Source of the DNA: Sambucus nigra
Taxonomy: Eukaryota > Streptophyta > Magnoliopsida > Dipsacales > Adoxaceae
Length of the DNA stretch: 64,000 bases
Assembly: GCA_949130495.1 (NCBI GenBank)
Contig: OX422218.1
Location: forward strand, 41,610,651 to 41,674,650
Direction: 5' to 3'
This document shows, one piece after another, positions 1-13,479 of the stretch. Both the position numbers and the translations under genes were made by a program. The notes below the pieces were generated by a model, which worked only from the letters and a program-made list of their open reading frames with translations, did no database searches and was not told the origin of the DNA. How positions within the stretch are numbered: the stretch's first letter is position 1; the number at the start of each line of letters is the position of its first letter.

Positions 1-378
1 CCCTCTAGTGGCACGAACATCTCACACCTAACTAACTTATCCCGTAGCAACTGACTGCATAGTCGCGAGACTCCCAATTTAAGAATAGGACACGGATTGG
101 AAAATATGTAGACATAGGCCTGAAAACGTGTCGCAAGTTGGTCAAAACATTAGGCAGCACACAAAAGGCCCCACAAGTGTCACGAATACCTCGCACAATA
201 TCAACGTAACTCATGGAAACAGACCATGTAGATGTCGGACTCCCGATTTGAGAATAGGACTCGAATTTGAAAATATGCGCAGTTAGGCTTGAAAACGTTC
301 CGCGAGTGCGCCGAAATCTCGATCAACTGCCAAACGGCCCCGCAAGTGGCATAAACACCTTGCACGTGACCAATGTAA
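1..378. repeat. 169-bp tandem repeat, left part of copy-1 array
   Basis: About 2.2 units of a tandem repeat. The anchor (C)AATTTAAGAATAGG / GATTTGAGAATAGG starts at 76 and 245, a spacing of 169 bp. The repeat is richer in GC and CpG than its surroundings. It runs off the window start and is cut at 378 by LTR element A; the array resumes after 10553. Unit order matches 59768-60137 of the second array. Open reading frames cross the units, but 169 is not a multiple of three, so I do not read it as coding. Confidence 0.9.
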
Positions 379-3300
379 TGTAACACCCCGTATTTTTATG
401 GCTTTTAATTAAGAGGTTAATGAAATGGAATTTTTTTTAATTATGGGATTTATTAAATTAATTTGGGATAATTAATTGGAAAATTAATTAATTTAAAAAA
501 TAATTCGGACTTTAATGCTAGCGAGATGAGAGTTAGTATTTGGTTATTAATAAGTTGTTGAATATTACTGAGTGATTATGGTAATATGTGATCATTGAAT
601 TTATTAAAATTGTCGTGAGTTGAAAATACGACAGTTTCGGTAATTTAGTTGGGATGCGCGTGTCAGTCGTTAAAATTTTCCATGAGTTGAAAATACTTTT
701 AATGTATTTAGAAGTATTTTATTTTTATGTCATCGGTATGAGCTTTTTGAGTGCTCCAACGATTCTGAAAGGTTTGATATAGTCAGAAAACACTACCTGG
801 GGGTTTAGTTTGGGTCCCGGAGCATTTTTAAGCATGTCCGGCAACCCGGGAGGGTATTTTAGTCATTCCTATTTTTGAGTGAATAGTGACCCACGAATTT
901 AAGTTAGTTTTTATCATCCAACACTTGAGTCTCTTAGGGTTTTCATAACCAAAAATCATAGTAGCAGTTAGAGAAGAAGAGAGGAGAAGTTACAAGGGAT
1001 TCCATGGCCAAAACCATCACACATCACCACCACCGTCGGATTTGTGACCGGAAAGAGAGGGGGAAACAACCAATAACGTCATCAACAGATCAGAATTGGT
1101 ATTTTTAGGCAAGTGATTTATCTTGCAAAGATTCAAAGCATATATTTTGCATGTTATTATAGAATTGAAGATTCACCATGTATAATGAAAATTGAATGGA
1201 TTTGAAGGGTTTATCTCATAATCTGGGTAGGTCTTACATGTAGTTTAATGTTGGAGATGATAACAGCCACGAATCTATGATTTATGGGTAGAGAATTATG
1301 AAATTTCATTGAATTATGTGATGTTCTTGAAGAAATAGGTGAACTAGGGTTTTTATACGAAAATTGGGTATTTTGATCCAAGAAATTGATGTTCTATGTT
1401 GATTTGATGAATCTAAAACGTGGGGAATGATGTAAACATGTTAGTATGATAATTAGTATACTTAGTTGTGAGTTTGGACATTAAGATGAAGAATTTGAGG
1501 TGTAAAAAGAGGAGAACCCGAAATTGTTAAGAAATTATGGGCTGATACCTGCTTGATCGATCGATAGACTCAAGAATGTCGGTTGATGGAACCATCAATC
1601 GATCGACCACTTTTCTTGAATCGATCGACCCCTTATGATTTTTGACAATTGTTTCTCTTTAAGGTTTAATGATTATTCCAAAGCCGATGTTGGTTATTAG
1701 GTGATTAATAAAATATTGTGATACTTAGATAAAGTCAGTAGGGTCTTAGTTATTATCGGAGAATGTTATAACTTTTGGAATTGATTGTTATTGCTTACGA
1801 GGGTCTACCGAGTGAGGTACGATTAGAAAGCATTCTAATTGAAACTATAATGGAAATTTATGATGATGTAACGTTAAGGGAAGGAACGGAGTGACTTTAA
1901 GTGTTGTGATAACATCAGAAATTAATAAGAAACCTAGTAACCTTTTTAAATAGGTCTAAGTACTCATATTGATACAACGAGGGAGTTATCAAGAAGAAAA
2001 TATATTATGTATTATGTTCGGGGTAAACTTCCTACGTATGAGACATTACTAGATGAAATGTGTGAATGCTTATAGTGTAATATGATTACTTAGGTTGTGG
2101 GAATGCCTAGTGGATGGATTTATTATGTGTATGACATACCTTGCATACTTGCTATCACGGGAGGTTAGTTTTATTTTTGAAAATGACCCTCTTATCCTTG
2201 TGTGCCTTCGGGGGGATTTAGACTGGTACTTAACGACATAGGACTGTGAATGACTTATTTGTGAGTTGATAAGTCAGCTCACCATGGGAGCGTAGGTATG
2301 TGCGTGACCCATGGATATGTGAACTATGTTCGCCTCCAATATGTGTGATTTGTATTTAGACGGTTCCTGACTGATTCGAAACACGTGATCCTTATGTACG
2401 TGATGTACATGGATTTGATAGCAGAGTATGTGTGCACCATAGCTTAGCCTAAGGGTGCCATATATGTATGTATTTACTGAGAGTGATATACTTATGTACT
2501 TATGACTGGTTCATTGTTGCTTAGTAGATGTGAATAACTAAGATATTTGAATGGGTTAAGAATGAGAATTTAGTTAACACTTGAGATAAGTAATTTAAGG
2601 AATGTGAACATGGGTTATAAATATGGCTTAATTGGGAGATGCGTGTAGATACTCTATGTTAGAATGCGAAGGCAGGAGTGATACAAACTAGTTAGATAGT
2701 GACATAACTAGGATGGGTTAAAGGCATACGTTAGGCGTGCACAGTAGTTGAGAGGTAAGAAACTCATGTGAGAGTACCCAACTAACCTGTTTATAATATG
2801 TGTTGTTTAATTGTAATTTAAATACTTGCTAAACTTTTAAACTGTTTTCACAATCGGGCTCTGACCCATTTTCCTCCAAATCTATTTTTCTTTTGCAAAA
2901 ACATTTTAGGTGACCAGTCACAGGGACGCCAAGCATAGGAGTTCCATTCTGATGACGTGTTGTAGGTGCTGTGGAAGTTACAGGATCTTGGTAGTATACG
3001 CCCTCATTTTATCCTTGATTCCTTCAGAGTCATTTGCATCAGTTAGGGCATGTCGCCCATTCTTATTTAGAGGTTGTAGTTGCACACTTTCATTATTTCA
3101 GTTTTTGGTTTATTATTTATTCAGACTCTTGTATTGGGGCATTATTTACCCTGGCATCTTTATTATTGGGGTGTTTACTACAGACTTGTTTGATTTCATC
3201 TCATTGAGTATTTATATGAGATTGATTATGCGATTGATGATTTATAAATAAATTCTTGTTTATTTGTTAACTTACTTAATAAAATTTGACATCTCTCTTT

Positions 3301-3430
3301 TTAAATATTAGATCGCTAGTAATTAATTAAAAGTTTTTCGACAGTGATGCTAAGACTGAACCAACTTGATATTCTATATTAATTTAATAAAGGAGTAGCT
3401 ACCTGGTATTTAGTTAGATGGGGTGTTACA
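379..3430 (+). repeat. 5' LTR of element A
   Basis: Starts TGTAACACCCC and ends GGGTGTTACA. Landmarks: a splice-donor-like AG|GCAAGT with GC at 1109-1110; GATCGATC palindromes at 1553-1632; a CGGGCTCTGACCC block near 2853; an acceptor-like TTTTAG|GTG with AG at 2908-2909; then 521 bp to the LTR end. A reading frame open from the GTG at 2910 has a homologous open frame in the 3' LTR, but no known protein match. Divergence from the 3' LTR looks like several percent, so the insertion is not recent. Confidence 0.92.
1553..1632. repeat. GATCGATC palindrome cluster, LTR A (5')
   Basis: Three self-complementary blocks built on ATCGATCGAT within 80 bp, separated by short unrelated spacers. A matching cluster sits at the same LTR position in the 3' LTR (8670-8749). 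Other LTR families in the window have a different palindrome at this position. Confidence 0.85.
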
Positions 3431-3432
3431 GG

Positions 3433-3444
3433 TGGTGTCAGAGC
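3433..3444 (+). promoter_or_regulatory. Primer binding site (initiator tRNA-Met), element A
   Basis: TGGTGTCAGAGC begins two bases after the 5' LTR end. The plant consensus is TGGTATCAGAGC; there is one A-to-G change. Confidence 0.88.
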
Positions 3445-5236
3445 ATAAGGTTCTAGTGTCCTTTAGGATCTGTGCAACTTATTATGCTTCCAGCATTGCT
3501 TTCTTTGACGTAGAGCCCTATGTTTAGGATTATTGATTTATTTGGTGAGATTTTGTTCTCCTGCTATGATGTACATGATAGTGAATCTTATTTGCATTCG
3601 GGTGTGTTCGTGTGCCAAACAGTGTAGTACGTCAGGCAAAGACATTTGGGAGAATAACAGGAGGCAAGGATCAGTTGAGGTTATTTAATTTATTAAAGAA
3701 GGGTGACCATGGTTGAAGTCACCCATATTAGGGCACAGAAGTCCAGGACGGTTTAGACGGTTAAGGTGCAACTTGTGAATTCCGGGTACAACTATAGTAG
3801 AAAGTGGGGTCAAATGAGACTCACCCAACAAGGTTGGTATGGGAGAGAAAGAGTTAGGTGAAACATTGAAGAGAACTAGTAGTGGAAATACTCGAAATGC
3901 GGAGATGGCGTGTGCTAGCCAAACGAACGTAATATATCCAAAGGCTTGGACATATGTCGGGGTATGGCCAATCAATAGTGAAAATTTAGGGTAAATTTTT
4001 CTTTGCTCGTAAGAGCGGAGTTTCAATGGTGAGGAACAATCACCACACTTAGAAGTGGAATGTGACATCGAGAGAAGGCGTACACGTATGGTTTGACAAT
4101 GAGTTCCTTCATCAGATGTTCAGGTTGAAAGGAGAATGTTATTCAGAACTCACACAAGAGGGACAGACAGAGGTGACTTTTTGAGGAGAAATTTAATTAT
4201 GTAGTGAACCTTACACCGGGTGAAGTAGGTGAAATGGAGAAGAGGACATTAAAGGGAGAATTTACATACAAGAAGAATTGTTAGCTCTTCTGGGGAATTC
4301 TGCTTGGACGGTCAATGTAGATGGTAATAATGTGGCGTAGTGTTAATTTGGAGGTAAAATGTTTCCTTGGGTGGGGAGATGCAAGAATCGAGAAGTTTCT
4401 ATCGAGTAAGACTGGGAAAATGGTATTACAGAAGCACCACAAGGGGAAGACCCAACGGAAAACCCGTTAAAATGATTCGGATAACTGAATTATTACTAAG
4501 CGATGGTGATTTCAGTAAGAGATGTAGAAACTAGTAGCATGTTCCTTGGGTCCATCAATCTAAGGGAACAATGGAGGTAGTCATTAGAGACGAGACTACC
4601 AACGTCCGAGGGAAGGACCACCTTAACATGGTCAGTGTGACCGAAGATAAGTGGAGTATGTGTAGAGGTAATTTGTGGGGAGTGAAAATAGTGCGTTATA
4701 AATGTTTCCCGATGAAAGTGTAGGGATAAAGGTATTGTTCCTGGCAAGGGAAACAGTTATTGAAATATTGGGTTTGGTACGGATAGGTGTGTTAAGTCCA
4801 GGAACCATTGGAGCAGCCAGGACGATTGTCAGGATAGAAGTATGAGTTATATCCTCAGATGATGTTGCATTTTGTTTGTGGCATGAATGAGTTGCTACGA
4901 TTGTTATTATTGTTATTTTTGCTTGAGAGTGGAGTTTAGCAAGTATTGGTAATTTTATTATTTATGTGAATATTTTCCCTGATAGTGTGGGGTTACCTTT
5001 ATCGTCATCCGCGGAGGATGAATGGGTATATTGATAGCGGTATATACTTTATTGAAATTACTCGTTTTAGTGTTGTGTTATACGAGCATGATATTATCAT
5101 AATTATGGTTTTATATATGATTATACCGATAGTTTGTTGGTATTGCAAGTTTATCGGGGTTACTACCTTGGGATAAAATGTTTCGTTCTGGCGAGGTCCC
5201 ATCTGTGAGAGGGTCAGGATCGCATTTGTACTTTTA

Positions 5237-5237
<1 letters not shown>

Positions 5238-5280
<43 letters not shown>
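5238..5280. repeat. (TG)n(TA)n microsatellite
   Basis: A TG run passing directly into a TA run inside element A. Similar compound repeats occur at 31425-31500 and 57484-57567. Confidence 0.95.
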
Positions 5281-5284
<4 letters not shown>

Positions 5285-5708
5285 CTTGATTTAAAAAAAA
5301 GGCATAATGGTCTCGGATATTTAATCCCAGTATGCGTAGGATTTAATTGATATGATTCATATGTAATTGGTTTACTAGTGAGCAAAAAGTTTTAGTTGGT
5401 TATTATAATTAACGCCCATGATGTCTTAATAAGAAGAGTGCATTGTTTTATCACCCTTTAGAGATTTGGGAGTTTATACTCATAGTTGTGTGTCTGAGGA
5501 TGACATTTTGAGAGCCGTGATTATATTTGCATGATGTATATGAAATGTGATTACCATCAATTTCAAGAGAAAGTGTCTTTCGGAAGGAGCTACTTGTTTA
5601 AGTGTCATTGCGGAAGGAGATGTAATTTTGTTGTTAAGAGATGGGAATATAGGGGTACATGTTATGGACTGAGGGCTTAATGGATCCCGATGACCGATAA
5701 TGTTAGGT

Positions 5709-5770
5709 AGTAGTGTATCGGGGGGTTCCTTATTTTGATTTCACTTTGCGAGACATCCCACGCATGAAAC
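5709..5770 (+). other. G-tract/stem-loop module, copy in element A
   Basis: GTAGTGTATC, then six Gs, TTCCTTATTT, and a stem TTTCAC-TTT-GCGAGA followed by CATCCCACGCATGAAAC. The stem has one mismatch in this copy. Upstream text (GACCGATAATG) is also shared with the element B and C copies. Confidence 0.75.
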
Positions 5771-7525
5771 TTAGCGTAAGGTTGGTAATAGGGAGATGTT
5801 TGACCATTCTTCCATAAATTGGATACCTCGATCGTTATGGAAGCAAGTAGTTATAACGGGATGTTAACAAGGGTAAAATACGATGTACGGCCAGTAGAGC
5901 CAGTTGTTAGTGAATAAGTATTAATAATTTTTGTTTTTCTTACGGCGGTTTGAAGGACGCATTGAGGTTAAGGAGGATTTAGGATTTCAAATTCGTAGGT
6001 GATTGAGAATGCCCAGGTGGTATAGCCACATTGTAAATGCAACGACAATAAGGAGTTTGGAATACGTATGAAGCGTATATGATGTTTAAAACCGTATGCA
6101 TGGGTTATAACGGGTGTAGACATCTGTGTTTACTAATGTAGTAATCGCCAGAAGAAGGGATATAGATGGGTGAAATGATTACTTATGGGATTAAGGGTCG
6201 TAAGAGAAGGTGTTAATGAGTATGCTCATGTGTAATCAGTGTAGCACGTCCGAATTTGGTGAAAAGCCAGTGGAAACCCATTTAATAAGGGGATATCTCT
6301 TGAGAAGGCAAATATATAATTATTATGGACAATTTGGAGTAGTGTTTCGACCGATCGAATGGTGAGGGTGACTCAAGAGTAAATAGAATGAGGATGTTAA
6401 TAAGGTATAAGGGTCCAGATGTGCACAAAGTGGTGAAAAGTGCAAGGGTCGAAACTATTGGTATACGCCGAGAGAAGAAGAAGATCATTAAGTATCACTT
6501 AACGGGAAGAATTATATGTGAATGCCGTCATTGAAAGGGGTGTAGTAAGTAGTAGAACGGTTGGGGCTAGATGATCAACCAGATAATTTTGTCTCAAGTC
6601 GACGATTCCAGGGATGGAAGAGTCAAGTTGGTAAATTTTCTTGAGGGGTTACCAACTTATTGATAAGTAAGGAGTTCCTTCAAATATGTGGGACAGGTTG
6701 TCCCGAAGGAGAGAAATGGTTATATAATTGGGTGATTTACACTATTAGATAGTGAACATTCCGGTACGTGGTCCTACGCAGTATTATTCAGAACCAATAG
6801 GAGATCCCCGAAATCCACCTTTAACGTGGGGTAGCAAGAATAGTGTAAATAATGCTTCGTTATGAGGATTGTATCACCTATAGCCCGAGGTGTAGGTGCA
6901 AGGTGATTGACAACTGGTGGATTGTATGAAAGAAATTTTGAATTGAGTGCGATCTTTTCATTTCCAAATCGGGTATAACTAGTAAGTGAGGTATATTGTG
7001 GTAATGGGGAGAAGATATTACCTAATGGTAGAGTTAGGGGAAAGCACCCATATCTATTTAAAGTGGACAAGGTGTTTACAAATGTTTTCTGTAACACCAA
7101 CTAACCGAAGTGGTTTTTCCTTTTGTGAAAGTCACAACGCTGGGAATAGAGATTCAAAGAATGGGCAAGAGTAGTCAGATGTGCTGTTGATTTCTTCCAG
7201 GATGGGAGTTTGGTGTTTTGATAAACGCGGGAGTTAATGCGTAGTGAGGTGTGGACTCACAATAATATTAAGATAACGCGACCAATGATGTATAAGCTAT
7301 TCTTATTCGAATGTTGTTTAGTAAGAGCACAACTTGAGGTGCATTTATTGAAGTGTAATCTAATAAAGTATCATGACAGTTAAACAAGCTTGTTGTGAAG
7401 CGAGGGCTTTAATGATTAGGCCTTTCTTTATATTCTGTTTTGAGTACTGGGGGATACCTAATTTTTCCAGGTATGCCTTACTTTTCCGAATTTCGGGACA
7501 AAATTCTGTTATTAGGGGGGAAGTA

Positions 7526-10500
7526 TGAAACCCCTCGTATATTTATGGCTTTTAATTATGAGGTTAATGAAATGGAATTGTTTTTAATTATTAGACTTAT
7601 TAAATTAATTTGGGATAATTAATTGGCAAATTAATTCGGATTTTAAGGCTAGCGAGACGAGAGTTAGTATTTGGTTATTAATATGTTGTTGAATATTACT
7701 GAGTGATTATGGTAATATGTGATCATTGAATTTATTAAAATTATCGTGAGTTGAAAATACGACAGTTTCGGTAATATAGTTGGGACGCGCGTGTCAGTCG
7801 TGTCAGGACCCAATTTAATGGATTTAAAAGTATTTTATTTTTATATGATCCGTATGAGCTTTTTTAGTGCGCCAACATGTCCAGAAGATTCAAGATAGTC
7901 ATAAAATACTAGCCGGGGGTTTAGTTTGCATCCCGGGGTATTTTTAGGCATGACCGGCTACCTGGGATGATATTTTAGTCATTCCTATTTTTGGGTCAAT
8001 AGTGACTCACAAATTTAAACAAGTTTTTATCATCCGAAACTTGAGCCCTCAGGGTTTTCATAACCAAAAATCATAGTAACAGTTAGAGAAGAAGAGATAA
8101 GAAGTTACAAGGGATTCCATGGCCGTAACCACCACACACCACCACCACCGCCGGATTTGTGACCGAAAAGAGAGGGGGAAACAACCAATAACGTCATCAA
8201 CGGATCAGAATCGGTATTTTCAGGCAAGTGATTTGTATTGCAAAGATTCAAAGTATATATTTTACACGTTATTATAGAATTGAAGATTCACCATGAATAA
8301 TAAAAATTAAAGTCATTTGAAGGGTTTAAATCATAATCTAGGTAGGTCTTGCATGTAGTTTAATGTTGGAGATTATAACAGCCACGAATCTATGATTTAT
8401 GGGTAGAGAATTATGATATTTCATTGAATTATGTGATGTTCTTGAAGAAATAGGAAAACTAGGGTTTTTATATGAAAATTGGGTATTTTGATCCAAGAAA
8501 ATGATGTTCTATGTTGATTTGATGAATCTAAAACGTGGGGAATGATGTAAACATGTTAGTATGATAATTAGTATACCTTGTTGTGAGTTTTGGACATTAA
8601 GATGAAGAATTTGAGGTGTAAAAAGAGGAGAATGCGTAACTGTTAAGAAATTATGGGTTGATACCGGCTTGATCGATCGATCGACTCAAGAATTTCGATC
8701 GATCGAACCATTTATCGATCGACCCCTTTTCTTCGATCGATGTACCCCTTCTGATTTTTTATAATTGTTTCTCTTTAAGGTTTAATGATTATTCCAAAGC
8801 CAATGTTGGTTATTAGGGTGATTAATATAATATTGTGAGACTTAGATAAAGTCAGTAGGATCTTAGTTATTATCGGAGAATGTTATAACTTATGGAATTG
8901 ATTTCTATTGCTTACGAGGGTCTACCGAGTGAGGTACGATTAAAAAGTGTTCGAATTGAAACTATAATGGGAATTTTTGATGATGAAAAGTTAAGGGATG
9001 GAACGGAGTTACTTTATGTGCTGTGATAACATCCGAAATTAATAAGAAACCTAGTAAACTTCTTAGATAGGTTTAAGTACTCAAATTGATACAACGAGAG
9101 AGTTACAAAGCTGAAAATATATTGCATATTATGTTCGGGGTAAACTTGCTACATACGAGACATTACTAGATGACATGTGTGAATGCTTATATTATAATAT
9201 GATTACTTAGGTTGTGGGACTGCCTAGTGAATGAATTTCTTATGTGTATGACACACCTACCATACATGCTATCACGGGAGGTTAGTTTTAATTCGAAAAG
9301 GACCCTCTTATCCTTATGTGCCTTTGGGGGGATTTAGACTGGTATCTTAAGGACATAGGACTTTGAATGACTTATTCGTGAGTTGATAAGTTAGGTGACA
9401 ATGGGAGCGTATGTATGTACGTGACCCATGGGTATGTGATCTATGTTCGTCTCCAATATGAGTGATTTTTATTTAGACGATTCCTGAGTGATTCGAAACA
9501 CGTGATCCTTACGTACGTGATGTACATGGATTTGATAGCAGAGTATGCATGCACCGTAGCTTAGCCTAGGGGTGTCATATATGTATTTATGTAATGAGAG
9601 TCATATACTTATGTACTTGTGACTAGTTCATTGTTTCTTAGTAGATGTGAATAACTGAGATATTTGAATGGGTTAAGAATGAGAATTTAATTAACACGTG
9701 AGATAAGTAATTTAATGGATGTGAACATCGATTATAAATATGGCATAATTGGGGGTTATGTGTAGATACTCTATGTTAGAATGTGAAGGCAGGAGTGGTA
9801 CAAACTAGTTAAATAGTGGCATAACTAGGATGGGTTAAAGGCATACGTTAGGCGTGCACAGTAGTTGAGAGGTAAGAAACTCATGTGAGAGTACGCAACT
9901 AGCGTGTTTATAATATTTGTTGTTTAATTTTAATTTAAACACTTGCTAAACTTTTGAACTGTTTTCACAATCGGGCTCTGTCCCGTTTTCCTCCAAATCT
10001 ATTTTTGTTTTGCAAAAACATTTTAGGTGCCCAGCCACAGGGACGCCAAGCATAGGAGTTCCATTCTGATGAAGTGTTGTTGCTGCTATGGAAGTTACTT
10101 GATCTTGGTAGTAGACACCCTCATTTTATCCTTGATTCCTTCAGAGTCATTTGCATCAGTTAGGGCATGTCGTCCATTCTTATTTAGTGGTTGTAGTTGC
10201 AGACTTTCATTATTTCAGTTTTTGGTTTATTATTTATTCAGACTCTTGTATTGGGACATTATTTACCTTGGCATCTTTATTATTGGAGTGTTTACTCCTG
10301 ACTTAATTTAATTTCATCTCATTGAGCATTTATATGAGATTGTTTATGTGATTGATGTTTTATAAATAAATTCTTTTTTATTTGTTAACTTAATTAAAAA
10401 AATTTGACATCTCTCCGTTTAAATATTAGGTGGCTAGTAATTAATTAAACGTTTTTCGACAGTGATGCTAAGACTGAAGCAACTTGATATTTTGTATTAA

Positions 10501-10548
10501 TTTAATAAAGGAGTAGCTATCTGGTATTTAATTAGACGGGGTGTTACA
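7526..10548 (+). repeat. 3' LTR of element A
   Basis: Starts TGAAACCCCTCG directly after the polypurine tract and ends GGTGTTACA. The donor-like GC is at 8224-8225 (TTTTCAG|GCAAGT), the GATCGATC cluster at 8670-8749, and the acceptor-like AG at 10025-10026. The distance from acceptor to LTR end is 522 bp, against 521 in the 5' LTR. Confidence 0.92.
8670..8749. repeat. GATCGATC palindrome cluster, LTR A (3')
   Basis: Four blocks of GATCGATC or ATCGATCGA in 80 bp. Slightly more regular than the 5' LTR copy, which has lost some sites by point changes. Confidence 0.87.
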
Positions 10549-10955
10549 CGTAACTCGTAGAAACTGATCGCATAGTCGCGAGACTCCCGGTTTGAAAATA
10601 GGACCCAAATTTGAAAATAGTCAGCTTCGGCTTGAAAACGTGCCGCTAGTCGTTCGAAAACACGAACATCCCCCAAAGGGCTCCACAGGTGGCGCGAGCA
10701 CCTCGCACGTGACATTGTAACTCGTGGAAACAGACTGCATAATCGTGGGACTCCTGGTTTGATAATAGGACCCAAATTTGAAAATAAGCAGACTTAGCGT
10801 TGAAAACGTGCCGCGAGTGCGGCGAAACCCCGAACAGCTCGGCAAAATGTCTGAGCAAGAGGCAGTAACACCTCGCACGTGATCAACGTAACTCGTAGTA
10901 ACTGATCGCGTAGTCACAGGACTCCCGATTTGAAAATAGGACCCGCATTTTTAAA
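10549..10955. repeat. 169-bp tandem repeat, right part of copy-1 array
   Basis: Continues the array interrupted by element A; 10549-10553 is the right target duplication. Anchors at 10589, 10756 and 10927 give spacings of 167 and 171. Matches 60138-60545 of the second array unit by unit. Confidence 0.9.
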
Positions 10956-11421
10956 AAAAATGAATGATTCTAAACTAGTTAAAAAAAATTAATTTACAGC
11001 ATAAAAAAAATCATTAGAAAAAATAAGATCTAGACAAAATTGGTTTTCTACAAAATAAAATGATTTTAAAAAAATTCCACCAATAAAAAATTATGGTGGA
11101 AAATATATTCTTTCTTGAAGATCATTAATTTTGTGGAAAAAAGTTTTTCTCGAAAAATAATTTTTTTAATGACTTAGTAAAATAAGTTTTTATTTTTTTC
11201 ACTGGAAATTAATATTTTTTTTGTTCCAAATCACTTTTTTGGGTGGGAAATAAAAGAAGTTATATATTGTATCATAAGCCAACCTGGATAAACATCAATT
11301 ATCATTGCAAGACAACAGGAAAATATCTAAATTTTTTAGTGTCTGGCATGAAGTGCACACCATACTAATCAAAGCATCTAAATAATCTCTAAATTTATGA
11401 TGAATTTTTTTAATACCCTTC
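10956..11421. other. AT-rich spacer, copy 1
   Basis: No gene. Homologous to 60546-61010 of the second unit, including the stretch around TATATTGTATCATAAGCC. Ends at the CCTTC target duplication of solo LTR E (11417-11421). Confidence 0.7.
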
Positions 11422-12159
11422 TGTAATACCCCATTATTTTGAGGGTTATTTGTGAATATTTGACAGGACTTCAGCAATATTATTATTTTATTAATCGGGG
11501 ATAATATAATTTATTTTGGCTTGAAATCGAATCAAACATTTAAATTTAAATTATTTTGGACATTTTAATTTTGATTTATGTGGTATTATTATTGTGTTGG
11601 GTATGTTGTCATGAAATTTTAATATGGCACTGATGTTGGGCACCCGCCAATATTCCTGTTCCGGCTACTTGATAAAGTATGGCGCGGTATGGTGAGTCCT
11701 ATTGACGCTGATTAATGTGTTGTTGAGAAATTATATTGATAAAAAATACTTTTGAGATTTGCATTTGTTTTGAATATTCGTACTCGTATTGTTACGTTTT
11801 ATTCACCGCTAATATTTGTTAAACATCTTTCCTGTTGTATTGTGTACTTCCCCATATTTTCTTTTAGTTAGCCGGTTAGCGTGGATTTGAGGGCTATGGA
11901 CCAATTGAGATGATTTAAGCATGGATTATTTGGGGAAGAATATTTTTGGAAGTTTTGTATAATTTCATTGTGTTGTATAGAGCATTGGTGATTTATATTA
12001 TTTCGAGAGACTTTGTTGTAAGGAATTTGAAGAGATTGAGATTAGTGGATTCTCTTATTTTTATTGTGGGATTTTTTAGATGCTCTACATCTTATTATTT
12101 CTGGATTTAATTTTAGTTTTATCGAGCAGCGCTCCGCTCTCCCCGGGCAGGGTATTACA
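11422..12159 (+). mobile_element. Solo LTR E (738 bp)
   Basis: Starts TGTAATACCCC and ends GGGTATTACA, with perfect CCTTC duplications at 11417-11421 and 12160-12164. The second unit has the uninterrupted site (ACCCTTCTCAATTGCAG near 61001), an empty-site confirmation. No coding sequence. The last part (GCGCTCCGCTCTCCCCGGGC) resembles a fragment inside element C ending at 39649. Confidence 0.9.
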
Positions 12160-13001
12160 CCTTCTCAATTGCAGATTTTGCATTAGTCATGATTTTGAAA
12201 ATCTCAATATCCACCAAATTTTTGGTTCATTTCATCTTTCTCAAGTTGTGGTCGTCCTCTTTTTTAATAAGATCTAGAATGAGAAGGGCTAGAGTGAATT
12301 TGTCAACAAAATTATCCAATTCATTCTCGACAATGAATGAATCAGTTTAGTTAATGTTTTTAGGTAAAATAAAATTTACACTTAAAAATAAAATACAATT
12401 TAATTATTTTTATCTTTCGATTTCAATTTTTGACTTTAACACATTACTAATTATTTTAATTAGACTATTTGTAACAAAATAAAAACTTTTTATAAAAAAT
12501 CGATTTAAAAAAAACTGTTTATATCTTTAAAAAATCATAAAATATAGTTTTTATGGGTTAAAAAACAGGTTATAATGTAAAAAAACAGCTTTTGAACAAC
12601 AAAAAAAGGTTTTTGAAAACAAAACAGTTTTTAACAAAATAAAAATAATTTTAACGAAAAAAATCTTTTTAACAAAATAAAAAATGTTTATAACAAAATA
12701 GTAGTGGAAGAAACTTTTGTTGATTTCATCTTGGTCAGGTTGTGTCGGTCGTTTTTTTTTTAAGCTTTATATGGGTTTGAAGCTCTAGAACGAGAAGAGC
12801 TAGAGTGAAATTGTCAACAAAATAATCTAATTCATTATCGATAATGAATGAATCAGTATAGTTATTATCCGTAAGTATGTGGGGTTTCGGATTTGGGAGA
12901 TTACTCACTAAGATATTCTACTAAGTTATCATGTTTCTCAAGAAAATCATTCAAAGAATTGTGTTGTAAAATTTGAGATGGAGCCAAAGAATGATATCAG
13001 A
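12160..13001. other. AT-rich spacer with AACAAAATAAAAA minisatellite
   Basis: Continues the spacer shared with 61011-61676 and 63501-63640. From about 12476 to 12715 it has irregular repeats of AACAAAATAAAAA alternating with TTTT-rich pieces. Related sequence lies at 61265-61505 and, on the opposite strand, at 32620-32930. No gene seen. Confidence 0.7.
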
Positions 13002-13445
13002 GTAATAACTTCAGCACGTGAATTTGTCCCTTGTGTTTTGTACTATTTACAGGAATTTTCCCACAAAAACATATACACCGTTCTCTGGGTTACCGACCTG
13101 TCAAAGGGTCGGGTTTAGGGAGATCCAGATCCGTGTAATCGGGTCTTCACCGGGTTCGGGTCCGAATCCGGGTCTTCATCGGATCTACAATATTGAATCC
13201 AGACTCGAATCCATTTCGGTCTTCGGGTCTCGGGTTTGGGTCCGAGTCTGGCCAAATATATACATTTATTTTATATTTATTTTATTTTATCCCCTTCTTT
13301 AATTTTTAGTCTTAAATTAAAATATTTTGTAATGTATTATAGAATATTATTGGTATAAATAAAACATATATTATTTATATTTATTATATACACAAATATA
13401 TATTTTTATATATGATACTTACATGTTATATTGATAAGATATATT

Positions 13446-13479
<34 letters not shown>

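Larger units (their letters stand above)
3431..7525 (+). other. Internal region of element A, no coding sequence recognised
   Basis: The primer binding site TGGTGTCAGAGC is at 3433-3444, one change from the initiator tRNA-Met complement. The region is diverged but homologous to the interior of element C (for example CGCGGAGGATGAAT near 5010 and 38388). Open frames here are short, lie mostly on the minus strand, differ between A and C, and carry no gag, protease, RT, RNase H or integrase motif. The region holds a TG/TA microsatellite at 5238-5280 and one copy of the G-tract/stem-loop module at 5709-5770. The polypurine tract AGGGGGGAAG is at 7514-7523. Confidence 0.8.
379..10548 (+). mobile_element. 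LTR retrotransposon A, large non-coding (LARD-like) element
   Basis: Complete element of about 10.2 kb: 5' LTR 379-3430, internal region 3431-7525, 3' LTR 7526-10548. The outer ends are TGTAACACC and GGTGTTACA. Flanking 5-bp duplications are TGTAA (374-378) and CGTAA (10549-10553), one C/T difference. The 169-bp array is continuous when the element is removed. A primer site for initiator tRNA-Met follows the 5' LTR and a polypurine tract precedes the 3' LTR. No gag or pol motif is visible, so it would depend on proteins supplied in trans. The layout (LTRs near 3 kb, about 4 kb non-coding middle) resembles the LARD class. Confidence 0.93.

Noticed and set aside
3685..7100. Minus-strand frames of 60-127 codons inside element A and the 128-codon frame at 40075-40461 in element C
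   Set aside because: They do not occupy homologous intervals in A and C, have no domain motif and run against the element's orientation.
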